A stretch of 64,000 nt of DNA, taken from assembly GCA_016929095.1 (NCBI GenBank), contig JAFGJM010000038.1, forward strand, positions 29,419 to 93,418, written 5' to 3'. The translations under genes were made by a program, and so were the position numbers. This DNA comes from Anaerolineales bacterium. Lineage in GTDB: Bacteria; Chloroflexota; Anaerolineae; Anaerolineales; UBA4823. Position 1 is the stretch's first letter. Each line of letters begins with the position of its first letter. Below the pieces are notes generated by a model, which was not told the origin of the DNA, did no database searches, and worked only from the letters and a program-made list of their open reading frames with translations. This document shows positions 44,731-53,852 of the stretch, one piece after another.

Positions 44731-44779
44731 TGGTATTAACATCTACACCTATTATAGAAACTCTGCGGTTAAAAGTCAA
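44731..44779 (-). promoter_or_regulatory. Promoter and operator C (GDPD operon)
   Basis: On the minus strand: -35 TTGACT (44774-44779), a 17-bp spacer, -10 TATAAT (44751-44756), then GGTGTAGATGTTAATACC (44732-44749), a copy of the operator with three differences from A and B. Its distance from the -10 box fits the other two. It drives the four-gene minus-strand operon that ends at 40539. Confidence 0.87.
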
Positions 44780-44898
44780 GGGATATTAACGCCTTTCTTA
44801 TATCTTTATCCGGTGGAACTCCTCGATATAGCATCCACAATATCCCCGGCGGCATTCTTAAAAAAGCGACCTTTTGTGAATTTTTAAGCTTCCCCCTA

Positions 44899-44927
44899 TT
44901 GACGAGACATTCTAACAGGTATAAAAT
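44899..44927 (+). promoter_or_regulatory. Sigma70-type promoter of the purine operon
   Basis: TTGACG (44899-44904), a 17-bp spacer and TAAAAT (44922-44927). The expected start lies about 20 bases before the purL ATG, so the leader is too short for a riboswitch. No other promoter candidate is as good in the gap back to promoter C. Confidence 0.8.
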
Positions 44928-44956
44928 CTCATAATTTAACTTCCCCTTGAACAACT

Positions 44957-47884
44957 ATGACCTATCCTCTTTCCTTGAAACAAACCACCTTTCGCGTCAT
45001 CGTTGGTCAACTCTCCCACAACGATCCCCGTTCAACGGCATGCCTCACGGATGCCCATGCATTGGGTTTGACTTCTATATCCAATATCACGTGTTATGAT
45101 CTCTATTTCTTAATGGGTGATCTTTCCCACGCACAATTGGAGCGCCTTACCCGGCAAGTATTGCACGACCCGGTAACGCAATCCATCCAATGGCAGGCGC
45201 TCTCTGAAAACGCCGAACTGGAAACCGAGTCAGGGGGCAACCAGGCAACAATAGAAGTAACGCTGCGACCGGGTGTAACGAACCCGGTCGCTGAACAAAT
45301 CCAACGAGCGTCTCGTACTCTCGATATTCACACCCTTAGCGCTGTCTCTACCGGACAGCGTTATGTTATCTCTGGGCAGCTATTGACCGATGAGATATTA
45401 CATACACTGGCGCATCGGCTTTTGTGCAATCCCATCATCCAGCGGTATGCCCTGGGTGAGATCCAGCCGGTGTTCCCCACCCCGGCTGAGTCGACCGGCG
45501 ATGTGGAAACCTTTGCCTTGCGTGACTGGGACGACGACAAATTAATCGAACTTTCCCATTCCAGACGGGCAGCGTTGAATCTTGAAGAGATGCAGGCCAT
45601 TCAGTCTTATTGCATCAAAGAAAACCGTGACCTGACAGATATCGAATTCGAGATGATTGCCCAAACCTGGAGTGAGCATTGCGTGCATAAAACATTCAAA
45701 GCCCGGATTACCGTAGAAGGCGAATCGCCGCAGGTATTGGATAACCTCTTCAAGCAGACCATCCAGGAAGCCACCCGTACGATCAACGCCCCCTGGGTGC
45801 GCTCTGCCTTTAAAGATAATGCCGGGATCATCGATTACGACGGTACACATGAGCTTTCATTTAAAGTCGAGACTCACAACCACCCCTCTGCCATCGAACC
45901 TTTTGGCGGCGCCAACACCGGCACCGGCGGCGTCATCCGGGATGTCATCGGCGTCTCTGCCCGCCCTATCGCCAGCACAGATATCCTATGTTTTGGCCCA
46001 GCAGATTTAAGCTTCGACGATATCCCCGCGGGATTGCTGCATCCCCGGCGCATTGCTTCCGGTGTGGTGAGCGGCATTCAAGATTACGGCAATAAGATCG
46101 GCATCCCCACGGTAAACGGCGCTATCCTATACGACCCCGGTTATACCTCTAATCCCCTCGTTTATTGCGGTTGTGTTGGGATTGCCCCGGTGAATTCCCA
46201 CCCGCGCCACCCCCAGCCCGGCGACCGCATCGTGGTCATCGGCGGCAGAACCGGACGAGACGGGCTGCGCGGGGCAACCTTCTCTTCCATGACCATGGAT
46301 GCCCAAACCGGTGAAGTGTCTGGTGCTTCGGTGCAAATCGGCGCTCCCATCGTGGAGAAAGGCTTGATCGATGTCTGCATACTCGCCCGCGACCGCCAGC
46401 TCTATCATGCCATTACCGATTGCGGCGCCGGCGGTCTTTCCTCTGCCGTCGGTGAAATGGGTAACCAGATCGGCGGCTGTGTGCAGCTCGATTTGGCGCC
46501 CCTGAAATACCCTGGTTTAGCCCCCTGGGAGATTTGGCTTTCTGAGGCTCAGGAGCGTATGGTGCTGGCGGTACCGCCGGAAGCGTTGACGGAAATGCGC
46601 CAGCTTTGCGAGCTTTACGAGGTAGAGCTCACCGATATCGGTGAATTCACCGGGTCGGGACGACTGGTGGTGCGCTATAAAGACCGGGTTGTCCTCGATC
46701 TGGATAATGATTTTCTCCATAATAGCATCCCCCAGCGGCAATTAAAGGCTGTGGTTTCAGTTCCACCGCAACCAGCCGGTCATTGCGGAGCATTAAATAT
46801 TCCCCAAGATTTCGATTACCATCACACACTGCTTGCCCTTTTAGCGCACCCCAATATCGCATCCAAAGAATCTGTAGTGCGCGTATACGACCACGAAGTA
46901 CAGGGGGCGACAGTCATCAAACCCTTGATGGGTTTCAATCACGACGGACCCTGTGATGCCTGTGTGCTGCGCCCGCTTGAAACGCAAGGCAACCAGGCTT
47001 TCGCTCTATCGGCAGGGATTAACCCCGAATACGGAAAAACCAACGCCGCCCAAATGGCGGTGAATGCAATCGACGAGGCTCTAAGAAACGTCGTGGCGGT
47101 TGGGGCAGACCCCCGGCATACGGCGATCCTGGATAATTTCTGCTGGGGCGACCCCAATAACCCGCATACACTCGGCAGCCTGGTGGCGGCTGCCCTGGCT
47201 TGCCGCGATGCAGCCATCGATTATGGCGCCCCTTTCATTTCCGGGAAAGATTCCTTTAATAACGAATATCTGGGGGTGGACGGTCAGCGGCATGCCATCC
47301 CGCCCACCCTGTTGATCTCCGCCATCGGTATCTTGCAAGATTGGCGTCATGCCATTTCGATGGATTTAAAAATGCCGGGGAATTACCTTTATCTGGTCGG
47401 ACCGTTCCATCCGACGCTGGGCGGCAGCCATTTCAACCTGATCAATGAGATTACCTGTCAGGATGGCGTTCCCGATTGTGCACCATCCATCGCTCAGGCG
47501 CACTATTGCGCTTTGCACAAAGCCATCTGCCTGAGTCTGGTGCAAGCCTGCCATGATATTAGTGAAGGCGGGCTGGCTGTTGCGGCGGCTGAAATGGCAA
47601 TCGGCGGTCGGTCAGGGTTGGATCTGTTACTCCCTGGTGAAGATATGTTACGCGAATGCTTCGGAGAAACCAGCGGCTGTCTGTTAGCTGAAGTCACCCA
47701 AGAAAACAGCCCGGAATTTGAAGCCTGTTTTTCCGGTTTATCATGTACCCAGATGGGTGTGGTGAAAAAACTACCTGTTTTGTCCATTCGCGGTAGCGAT
47801 TCGATATTGATAAAAATCCCGGTCGAAGAACTTGTCTGCGCCTGGCAGGGAAAGACCATAGGAGGTCACGCCCATGCCGCCTAA
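44957..47884 (+). CDS. purL: FGAM synthase with tandem PurS-like N-terminus
   Basis: Makes formylglycinamidine ribonucleotide from FGAR, ATP and the ammonia delivered by PurQ. The 975-residue protein is longer than the 740-residue small PurL. Residues about 10-75 and 92-170 look like two PurS modules (FRVIVGQLSHNDP...; IEVTLRPGVTNPVAEQIQRA). The synthase core starts near 195: catalytic His in TWSEHCVHKT (about 240), NHPSAIEPFGGANTGTGG, GLRGATFSSMTMD, ITDCGAGGLSSAVGEMG, GKDSFNNEY and HDISEGGLAVAAAEMA. No separate purS is present, and PurQ is a separate gene. First gene of the operon; overlaps purQ by 11 bases. Confidence 0.95.
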   Translation: MTYPLSLKQTTFRVIVGQLSHNDPRSTACLTDAHALGLTSISNITCYDLYFLMGDLSHAQLERLTRQVLHDPVTQSIQWQALSENAELETESGGNQATIEVTLRPGVTNPVAEQIQRASRTLDIHTLSAVSTGQRYVISGQLLTDEILHTLAHRLLCNPIIQRYALGEIQPVFPTPAESTGDVETFALRDWDDDKLIELSHSRRAALNLEEMQAIQSYCIKENRDLTDIEFEMIAQTWSEHCVHKTFKARITVEGESPQVLDNLFKQTIQEATRTINAPWVRSAFKDNAGIIDYDGTHELSFKVETHNHPSAIEPFGGANTGTGGVIRDVIGVSARPIASTDILCFGPADLSFDDIPAGLLHPRRIASGVVSGIQDYGNKIGIPTVNGAILYDPGYTSNPLVYCGCVGIAPVNSHPRHPQPGDRIVVIGGRTGRDGLRGATFSSMTMDAQTGEVSGASVQIGAPIVEKGLIDVCILARDRQLYHAITDCGAGGLSSAVGEMGNQIGGCVQLDLAPLKYPGLAPWEIWLSEAQERMVLAVPPEALTEMRQLCELYEVELTDIGEFTGSGRLVVRYKDRVVLDLDNDFLHNSIPQRQLKAVVSVPPQPAGHCGALNIPQDFDYHHTLLALLAHPNIASKESVVRVYDHEVQGATVIKPLMGFNHDGPCDACVLRPLETQGNQAFALSAGINPEYGKTNAAQMAVNAIDEALRNVVAVGADPRHTAILDNFCWGDPNNPHTLGSLVAAALACRDAAIDYGAPFISGKDSFNNEYLGVDGQRHAIPPTLLISAIGILQDWRHAISMDLKMPGNYLYLVGPFHPTLGGSHFNLINEITCQDGVPDCAPSIAQAHYCALHKAICLSLVQACHDISEGGLAVAAAEMAIGGRSGLDLLLPGEDMLRECFGETSGCLLAEVTQENSPEFEACFSGLSCTQMGVVKKLPVLSIRGSDSILIKIPVEELVCAWQGKTIGGHAHAA

Positions 47885-48656
47885 AGCACTCATCCTGCTT
47901 GCCTCAGGCACCAACCGCGATGGTGATGTCGCTCAGGCGCTTACCTTGGCGGGCGCCGACCCATACATCGTACCCTTACAGGGTCTCCGCCAATTGCGTT
48001 CTTCCTGGCAAGAATTCCAGATCCTGGTGATAGCTGGCGGCTTCTCATACGCCGACGCCTTAGGCGCCGGGAAACTCCTGGCACTCGACTTGATGCACTT
48101 CTTTGCCGATCAAGCGGCGGAATTTGTGGCGGCTGGTAAGCCTGTATTGGGCATTTGCAACGGCTTTCAGGCGTTGGTGAAGGCGGGAATCTTACCCTCC
48201 GGAAACGCTTCCCCACATGACCCGGAAGTCACCCTGACTTTTAACGATTGTGGGCATTTCGAGTGCCGCTGGATCACATTGAAACCGGTATCACAGGTGT
48301 GCTTATGGACGCGGGGATTAGACGACCTGATAGAATGTCCCGTGGCGCATGGCGAGGGCAATTTCATCGCCCGAGAACCCGCCGTCTTACATGCCTTTGC
48401 GGAATCCGACCAGATAGCCCTGGTTTACGCCAAACCGGATGGAACACCAGCTAATGGGGAATACCCCCACAACCCCAACGGATCAATGATGGATATTGCC
48501 GGTATATGCAACCCTGCTGGAAATGTACTGGGACTGATGCCTCATCCGGAAGACCATGTGCTGCCGCAGCAATATGTCCATTGGAATCGCCAGGCGCGCC
48601 ATTCGGGGTTGCCCTTGTTTCAAAATGCCGTCCGCTACGTTCAAGACCAGGAGTAA
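47874..48656 (+). CDS. purQ: FGAM synthase glutaminase subunit
   Basis: Class I glutamine amidotransferase that frees ammonia for PurL. Nucleophile Cys is in LGICNGFQALVKAGILP (about residue 94), oxyanion-type loop in IAGGFSYADALGAGKLLA, and the His/Glu of the triad in LGLMPHPEDHVLPQQY. The 260-residue length is slightly above the 225-230 of Bacillus-type PurQ. A GGAGGT Shine-Dalgarno lies inside the purL end, and the start overlaps purL, so the two subunits are coupled. Six bases separate its stop and the purC start. Confidence 0.95.
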   Translation: MPPKALILLASGTNRDGDVAQALTLAGADPYIVPLQGLRQLRSSWQEFQILVIAGGFSYADALGAGKLLALDLMHFFADQAAEFVAAGKPVLGICNGFQALVKAGILPSGNASPHDPEVTLTFNDCGHFECRWITLKPVSQVCLWTRGLDDLIECPVAHGEGNFIAREPAVLHAFAESDQIALVYAKPDGTPANGEYPHNPNGSMMDIAGICNPAGNVLGLMPHPEDHVLPQQYVHWNRQARHSGLPLFQNAVRYVQDQE

Positions 48657-48661
48657 GGAGA

Positions 48662-49633
48662 ATGATCGATACGGCTACAGTGCAGTCATTATTAAGCCAA
48701 AGTTTCGCCCATTGTGAGTTGGACATTCCCCAGGTAAACTCCGGAAAAGTCCGCCATTGGTTCGATCTATCTGATGACCGTCGCCTGATCGTGACCACCG
48801 ACCGTCTCTCCGCTTTCGATCGCATCCTGGCGGTGGTACCATATAAAGGGCAGGTTTTGAATCAACTATCCGCCTGGTGGTTCGAGCAAACGCGTGACAT
48901 TATCGATAATCATCTTATTTCATTGCCCGATCCCAACGCCATGCTGGTAGAAAAGGCTTCCCCTTTTCCGATAGAAGTAATTGTACGCGGCTATATCACC
49001 GGAGTCACCACGACGGCATTATGGTACCGTTACCAGCTTGGTGAACGCCAGATTTACGGCTACAGCTTTCCGGATGGCTTGCGTAAAAACCAGACTTTGC
49101 CGCAGCCCATCATCACCCCCACCACCAAAGGGGGGGCAACAGGCCACGACGAACGTCTGACCTGCCGGGATGTTATTGAAAAAGGCTTGCTGGATGAGAC
49201 AACCTGGCACCGTGTACAGCAAGCTGCCTTGGAACTATTCGACCGGGGTCAAAACCTGGCAAACCAGGCGGGATTGATCCTGGTAGATACAAAGTATGAA
49301 TTCGGGATGACGGCCGACGGGCGTATCCTGCTGATCGATGAAGTCCACACCCCCGATTCGTCACGGTTTTGGAAAGCGGATAGTTATTTAGAACGTTTCG
49401 ATGGCGGTGAGGAACCAGAAAATTTCGATAAAGAATTCATCCGCCTGGCATATGTCAGGCTGGGTTACCAGGGCGAAGGCGAACCCCCATTGATCCCGGA
49501 CGATTTATGGATAGCTGCCAGCCAGCGTTACATGACGATTTATGAGCGGCTGACCGGTAAACCTTTTATTCCGGGTGATTACCCGGTAGCCCCGCGTTTG
49601 ACTGAAAATCTTAAAAAGGCAAATCTCTTATGA
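48662..49633 (+). CDS. purC: SAICAR synthetase
   Basis: Joins CAIR and aspartate to give SAICAR. The start is the ATG at 48662, with AAGGAGA ahead; the longer frame from 48506 lies inside purQ. Motifs: GKVRHWFDLSDDRRLIVTTDR, SAFDRILAVVPYKGQVLN, FPIEVIVRGYITG, KGGATGHDERLT and DTKYEFGMTADGRILLIDE. The 323-residue product is the longer type (about 300), not the 235-residue Bacillus type. It overlaps purE by four bases (ATGA). Confidence 0.96.
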   Translation: MIDTATVQSLLSQSFAHCELDIPQVNSGKVRHWFDLSDDRRLIVTTDRLSAFDRILAVVPYKGQVLNQLSAWWFEQTRDIIDNHLISLPDPNAMLVEKASPFPIEVIVRGYITGVTTTALWYRYQLGERQIYGYSFPDGLRKNQTLPQPIITPTTKGGATGHDERLTCRDVIEKGLLDETTWHRVQQAALELFDRGQNLANQAGLILVDTKYEFGMTADGRILLIDEVHTPDSSRFWKADSYLERFDGGEEPENFDKEFIRLAYVRLGYQGEGEPPLIPDDLWIAASQRYMTIYERLTGKPFIPGDYPVAPRLTENLKKANLL

Positions 49634-50115
49634 GCAATTCATTGTTAGTCATTATCATGGGCTCAAAAGCGGATGCACCGCATTGCGAAAAAATCAAAGA
49701 AGCGGCTCTCCAGCTTGGTATGCAGGTCGTCCAGCGTATTGCCTCGGCGCATAAAACCCCTGCCCATGTGCTGCAAATCCTGATGGAATACGAAGCCGAT
49801 CCGCGCCCCAAGGTATATATCACCGTTGCCGGGCGAAGCAATGCCCTCTCGGGGTTTGTGGATGGAGCGGTCATTACCCCGGTGATCGCCTGTCCCCCAC
49901 CGGGAGAAATATTTGGCGGTGCAGATATCTATTCCTCTTTACGCATGCCCTCCGGCATCGCGCCCGCGGTTGTGCTGGAGCCTGCAAATGCCGCACTGCT
50001 TGCAGCGAAGATCCTGGCGCTGGCAGACCCGGAAGTGCGAGAGAGGGTTTTGGCTTTCCAAAAACGGGGAGCCAAGAAGGTAATCGATGATGATGCTGAG
50101 CAACACACTCAATAA
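49630..50115 (+). CDS. purE: Class II PurE, AIR carboxylase
   Basis: A 161-residue protein of the PurE fold. The class I mutase signature (AHRTP, GAGGAAHLPGM) is absent. Instead it has GSKADAPHCEKIKEAAL, SAHKTPAHVL, ITVAGRSNALSGFVDGAV and ADIYSSLRMPSGIAPALV-type residues, which match the class II enzymes known from Treponema denticola and animals. Class II PurE carboxylates AIR directly with CO2 and needs no PurK. No purK is in this operon, which agrees. The gene overlaps purC by four bases and purF by 29 bases. Confidence 0.93.
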   Translation: MSNSLLVIIMGSKADAPHCEKIKEAALQLGMQVVQRIASAHKTPAHVLQILMEYEADPRPKVYITVAGRSNALSGFVDGAVITPVIACPPPGEIFGGADIYSSLRMPSGIAPAVVLEPANAALLAAKILALADPEVRERVLAFQKRGAKKVIDDDAEQHTQ

Positions 50116-51556
50116 TCCTTCGTTTTGGCTGGACGATCATCCCCATGAAGAATGTGGGATCACCGCCATTTTCGCGCCGGGTGAAGATGTGGCGCGCATG
50201 ACATTTTTTAGCCTGTTTGCCCTGCAGCACCGCGGTCAAGAAGCCGCCGGTATTGCCGTATCGGACGGATTTTCTATCCGCATGCATAAGGATATTGGTC
50301 TGGTTTCGCAGGTTTTCACCCCCGAAAACCTCGCCCCATTATCAGGCAATTTCGCCATCGGTCATAATCGCTACTCCACGACCGGGTCATCTTCCATTCG
50401 CAACGCCCAGCCATTTTTGTTGGAGACCCGCCACGGACCGGTCGCTGTGGCGCATAACGGAAACCTGGTTAATTCAAAAGAGCTTCGCCAGGAATTGTTG
50501 GAAAGCGGCGTGGGGCTCTCCTCTTCCTCCGATACCGAAATCATCGCTCAGATGCTGGCAGGCGCCGCAGGTGAAGACACCTTCGAGCGTTTAAAGGATG
50601 CCATGCTGCGCTGGATAGGCGCATATTCTTTAGTCATTCTTACATTAAAGGAAGCGTTTGTGGCGCGCGACCCCTGGGGTTTCCATCCCTTGAGCGTGGG
50701 TTTACTCCCGTCAGGAGGCCATGCCGCGGCTTCAGAATCAGGGGCTTTGCACACTTTAGGCTGTGTGGGCATTCGAGAAGTGAAACCCGGCGAAATCATC
50801 GCCCTGAGCAATCACGCCTTGCGAGTGGAGCAGGCTCTCCAGCCTAAAAACCCCACCGCTTTATGTACTTTCGAAAATATCTATTTTTCCAGACCGGACA
50901 GCTTCTGGGATGGACGCAGTGTGCATCAGATCCGCAAAAACCTGGGAACAGCCCTGGCGAAGACTGCCCCTGTTGACGCCGATGTGGTCATTCCTGTTCC
51001 AGATTCATCCATTCCCGCAGCTATAGGTTATTCGCAGGCATCCGGTATCCCATACGACGAAGGTTTTGTAAAAAACCGCTATATTGGACGCACCTTCATC
51101 GAACCCACTGATACATTGCGCAAGCAAGGTGTGGCTTTAAAATTCAACGTGATCGACGAAAAGATATGCAACCAACGGGTAATAGTCATCGATGATAGTC
51201 TGGTGCGCGGCAACACCATTGCCCCGCTTATTCAACTCCTGCGGGATGCCGGGGCGAGAGAAGTGCACCTGCGGATCACCTGCCCTCCCATTTCTTACCC
51301 CTGTTTCATGGGCGTGGATATGGGAACCTGCGGAGAATTAATCGCTCATTCACACACCGTCGATGAAATCAGAGAGCAAATCGGGGCAGATTCGCTGGTT
51401 TTCCTGCCCCTGAACAAAATGATGTCAGCGATAGGCAAAGATGACGGTTACTGCAATGCGTGTTTCACCGGCTGTTACCCCTTTACAGTACCGGGGCATG
51501 GCATCAAAATGGGATTCGAAAACTGCATCAACGATATTCATGGCATCGGGAGATAA
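50087..51556 (+). CDS. purF: Amidophosphoribosyltransferase, Fe-S type
   Basis: First committed step: PRPP plus glutamine to phosphoribosylamine. The N-terminal nucleophile hydrolase Cys is Cys23 (HPHEECGITAIF), exposed after propeptide removal. Glutaminase motifs: ALQHRGQEAAGIAV, HNRYSTTGSS, VAHNGNLVN. The PRPP loop is RVIVIDDSLVRGNTIAPLI (about 364). Cys in CPPISYPCFMG and the C-terminal DDGYCNACFTGCYPF fit the [4Fe-4S] ligands of the Bacillus type. Three in-frame ATGs lie at the start (50087, 50090, 50093), all inside purE. Confidence 0.95.
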   Translation: MMMLSNTLNNPSFWLDDHPHEECGITAIFAPGEDVARMTFFSLFALQHRGQEAAGIAVSDGFSIRMHKDIGLVSQVFTPENLAPLSGNFAIGHNRYSTTGSSSIRNAQPFLLETRHGPVAVAHNGNLVNSKELRQELLESGVGLSSSSDTEIIAQMLAGAAGEDTFERLKDAMLRWIGAYSLVILTLKEAFVARDPWGFHPLSVGLLPSGGHAAASESGALHTLGCVGIREVKPGEIIALSNHALRVEQALQPKNPTALCTFENIYFSRPDSFWDGRSVHQIRKNLGTALAKTAPVDADVVIPVPDSSIPAAIGYSQASGIPYDEGFVKNRYIGRTFIEPTDTLRKQGVALKFNVIDEKICNQRVIVIDDSLVRGNTIAPLIQLLRDAGAREVHLRITCPPISYPCFMGVDMGTCGELIAHSHTVDEIREQIGADSLVFLPLNKMMSAIGKDDGYCNACFTGCYPFTVPGHGIKMGFENCINDIHGIGR

Positions 51557-51566
51557 ATAAAACCAT

Positions 51567-53852
51567 ATGAAGGTATTACTGGTTGGTTCTGGCGGGCGCG
51601 AGCATGCCCTGGCGTGGAAATTGGCGCAATCACCCCAATTATCGGCATTATGGACGGCGCCAGGCAATCCGGGTACGGGTCAGGTTGGGAAAAATATACC
51701 CATTCCCGTAACAGATATCCCCCGTTTGCAGGAGTTTTGCCGCCTGCATGCCGTTGATCTGGTGGTGATCGGTCCCGAAGCAGCCCTTGAAGCAGGCTTG
51801 GCCGATGCGTGCATGGCGGATGGCATGGCGGTTTTTGGTCCCAGTCAGGCAGCCGCCCGCATCGAAACATCCAAAACATTTGCCAAGCAGTTCATGCAGC
51901 GTCACGACATTCCCACCGCCCGCTTTGCCGTGTATGACCAACTGGAGGCAGCCCAGGAACACCTCAAACAGGTGGATTATCCCATCGTGGTGAAAGCCTC
52001 CGGTTTAGCTGCCGGAAAGGGCGTCATCCTTCCCAACAATCCGGAACAAGCCCAGGCAGCTCTCCGGGACATGCTCGTAAGCCGCGCTTTTGGCGCCGCC
52101 GGCGATCAGGTGGTCATCGAAGAACGTTTACAGGGTGAGGAAGTATCGCTGCTGGCGTTCTGCGATGGACAATCCCTGGCTCTCATGCCGCCTGCGCAAG
52201 ACCATAAACGCCTTTTAGACAATGATCAGGGACCCAACACCGGTGGTATGGGCGCTTACGCGCCTGCGCCCTTATGCCCTCCCGAATTACAAGCAGAAAT
52301 ATTAAAAAAAATCATGCAGCCAGCCGTGGACGGCTTACGGAATGAGGGCATGCCATTTATCGGCGTTTTGTACGCCGGGGTAATCCTCACCGCGCAGGGA
52401 CCTCAAGTGCTGGAATTCAATGCCCGCTTTGGCGATCCCGAGACCCAGGTTATCATTCCACTGCTCAACTCAGACCTGCTAGAAATCATAACTCGTTGCA
52501 CCCGGCAGGAATTGGCTGGTCATACGATCCATTGGCAGCCGGACTCAGCGGTATGTGTGGTAATGACCTCAGCAGGTTACCCCGTCAAATCCACGCCGCC
52601 TGCAGTCATCCAGGGTTTGGAAAGCCTGCCTGCCGATTGCCGGCTTTTCCACGCCGGAGTCAGTCAAAAAGACGGCGCCCTTCTGGCTTCCGGCGGCCGC
52701 GTTCTGGGAGTCACCGGTCTGGCAGCCGGTCTGCCTCAGGCGGTGGAAGCAGCCTATCGCGGGGTCAAGCAAATCCATTTCGATGGCGCACACTACCGCA
52801 AGGATATCGCTCATACGGCGCTGGGTGGGAACGGCTCGGCTTATAAGATGGCCGGGGTGGATATCGACGCCGGGAATCGGGCGGTGGATTTGATCCGTGA
52901 GGCTGTCAGGTCTACTTTCAACCGGCAGGTATTAACGGATATCGGTTCTTTTGGCGGGTTATTCGATGCTACCCTGCTTGTCAAAATGAAGGCACCGGTG
53001 TTGGTGGCTTCCACCGATGGCGTAGGCACCAAAGTGAAACTGGCTGCCCGCCTGAGACGTTACCGCGGCTTGGGCATGGACATCGTTAACCATTGCATCG
53101 ATGATATACTCGTTCAAGGCGCCCGCCCCCTATTCTTCCTGGATTATTTTGCCGCCTCCCAATTGCAGCCCGAAATATTAGCCGAAATTGTGGATGGCAT
53201 GGCTGAAGCTTGCCGGGCTGCCGGGTGCGTTTTACTGGGCGGAGAGACGGCGGAAATGCCCGGCGTGTATCAGCCTGAGGAATGCGATATTGCCGGGACG
53301 ATCGTGGGTTGCGTTGAGCGCAGCCATATTTTGCCCAGGCATGACATCAGTGCGGGTGACCGTTTGATCGGGTTGGCATCTATCGGCCCGCACACCAACG
53401 GCTACTCTCTGCTGCGCAAGATCTTTGAGGATGTCGATTTGTTCCAAAAAATACCCGCCTCGGATGAGACGGTAGCAGATGCCCTGCTGGCGCCTCACCG
53501 CTCGTACCTTGACCTCTTGTTGCCTCTGATCGAGCGATCCGATTCGCCGATTAAAGGGTTGGCGCATATCACCGGGGGTGGTTTCCTGGAAAACATTCCC
53601 CGCATTTTACCCAAACATTTAGGCGCGCATATCCGATTTGGAACCTGGGAAATCCCACCTCTCTTCCGAATGGTACAAAAGCTTGGGCAGATTTCACAAA
53701 CGGAGATGTTTCGCGTATTCAATATGGGTATAGGCATGGTTATTGTGGCGGCTGAGTCAGACGTTTCAGCGTTACAATCTGCGATTCCTGAGCCAACCTT
53801 TGTGATCGGTGAAATCGTGGATGATATTCAGCAGAAAGTGAGGCTGATATGA
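51567..53852 (+). CDS. purD-purM: Fused GAR synthetase - AIR synthetase (PurD-PurM)
   Basis: A 761-residue bifunctional enzyme. Residues 1 to about 420 are PurD: MKVLLVGSGGREHALAWKLA, DLVVIGPEAALEAGLAD, the ATP-grasp part VVKASGLAAGKGVILP, and the GPNTGGMGAYAPAP and LEFNARFGDPETQ motifs. From about 425 PurM begins: SAYKMAGVDIDAGNRAVDLI, then LVASTDGVGTKVKLA, DDILVQGARPLFFLDYF and LLGGETAEMPGVY. The two complete domains are joined by a short linker. In eukaryotes the same order occurs in GART (PurD-PurM-PurN) and yeast Ade5,7; here purN follows as a separate gene overlapping by four bases. No internal stop or start signal was seen. Confidence 0.93.
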   Translation: MKVLLVGSGGREHALAWKLAQSPQLSALWTAPGNPGTGQVGKNIPIPVTDIPRLQEFCRLHAVDLVVIGPEAALEAGLADACMADGMAVFGPSQAAARIETSKTFAKQFMQRHDIPTARFAVYDQLEAAQEHLKQVDYPIVVKASGLAAGKGVILPNNPEQAQAALRDMLVSRAFGAAGDQVVIEERLQGEEVSLLAFCDGQSLALMPPAQDHKRLLDNDQGPNTGGMGAYAPAPLCPPELQAEILKKIMQPAVDGLRNEGMPFIGVLYAGVILTAQGPQVLEFNARFGDPETQVIIPLLNSDLLEIITRCTRQELAGHTIHWQPDSAVCVVMTSAGYPVKSTPPAVIQGLESLPADCRLFHAGVSQKDGALLASGGRVLGVTGLAAGLPQAVEAAYRGVKQIHFDGAHYRKDIAHTALGGNGSAYKMAGVDIDAGNRAVDLIREAVRSTFNRQVLTDIGSFGGLFDATLLVKMKAPVLVASTDGVGTKVKLAARLRRYRGLGMDIVNHCIDDILVQGARPLFFLDYFAASQLQPEILAEIVDGMAEACRAAGCVLLGGETAEMPGVYQPEECDIAGTIVGCVERSHILPRHDISAGDRLIGLASIGPHTNGYSLLRKIFEDVDLFQKIPASDETVADALLAPHRSYLDLLLPLIERSDSPIKGLAHITGGGFLENIPRILPKHLGAHIRFGTWEIPPLFRMVQKLGQISQTEMFRVFNMGIGMVIVAAESDVSALQSAIPEPTFVIGEIVDDIQQKVRLI

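Noticed and set aside
44760..44956. Purine riboswitch ahead of purL
   Set aside because: The promoter at 44899-44927 leaves only about 20 bases of leader, and no purine riboswitch core was seen.
48506..48661. Longer purC from 48506
   Set aside because: It lies inside purQ and lacks a ribosome binding site; ATG 48662 has AAGGAGA.
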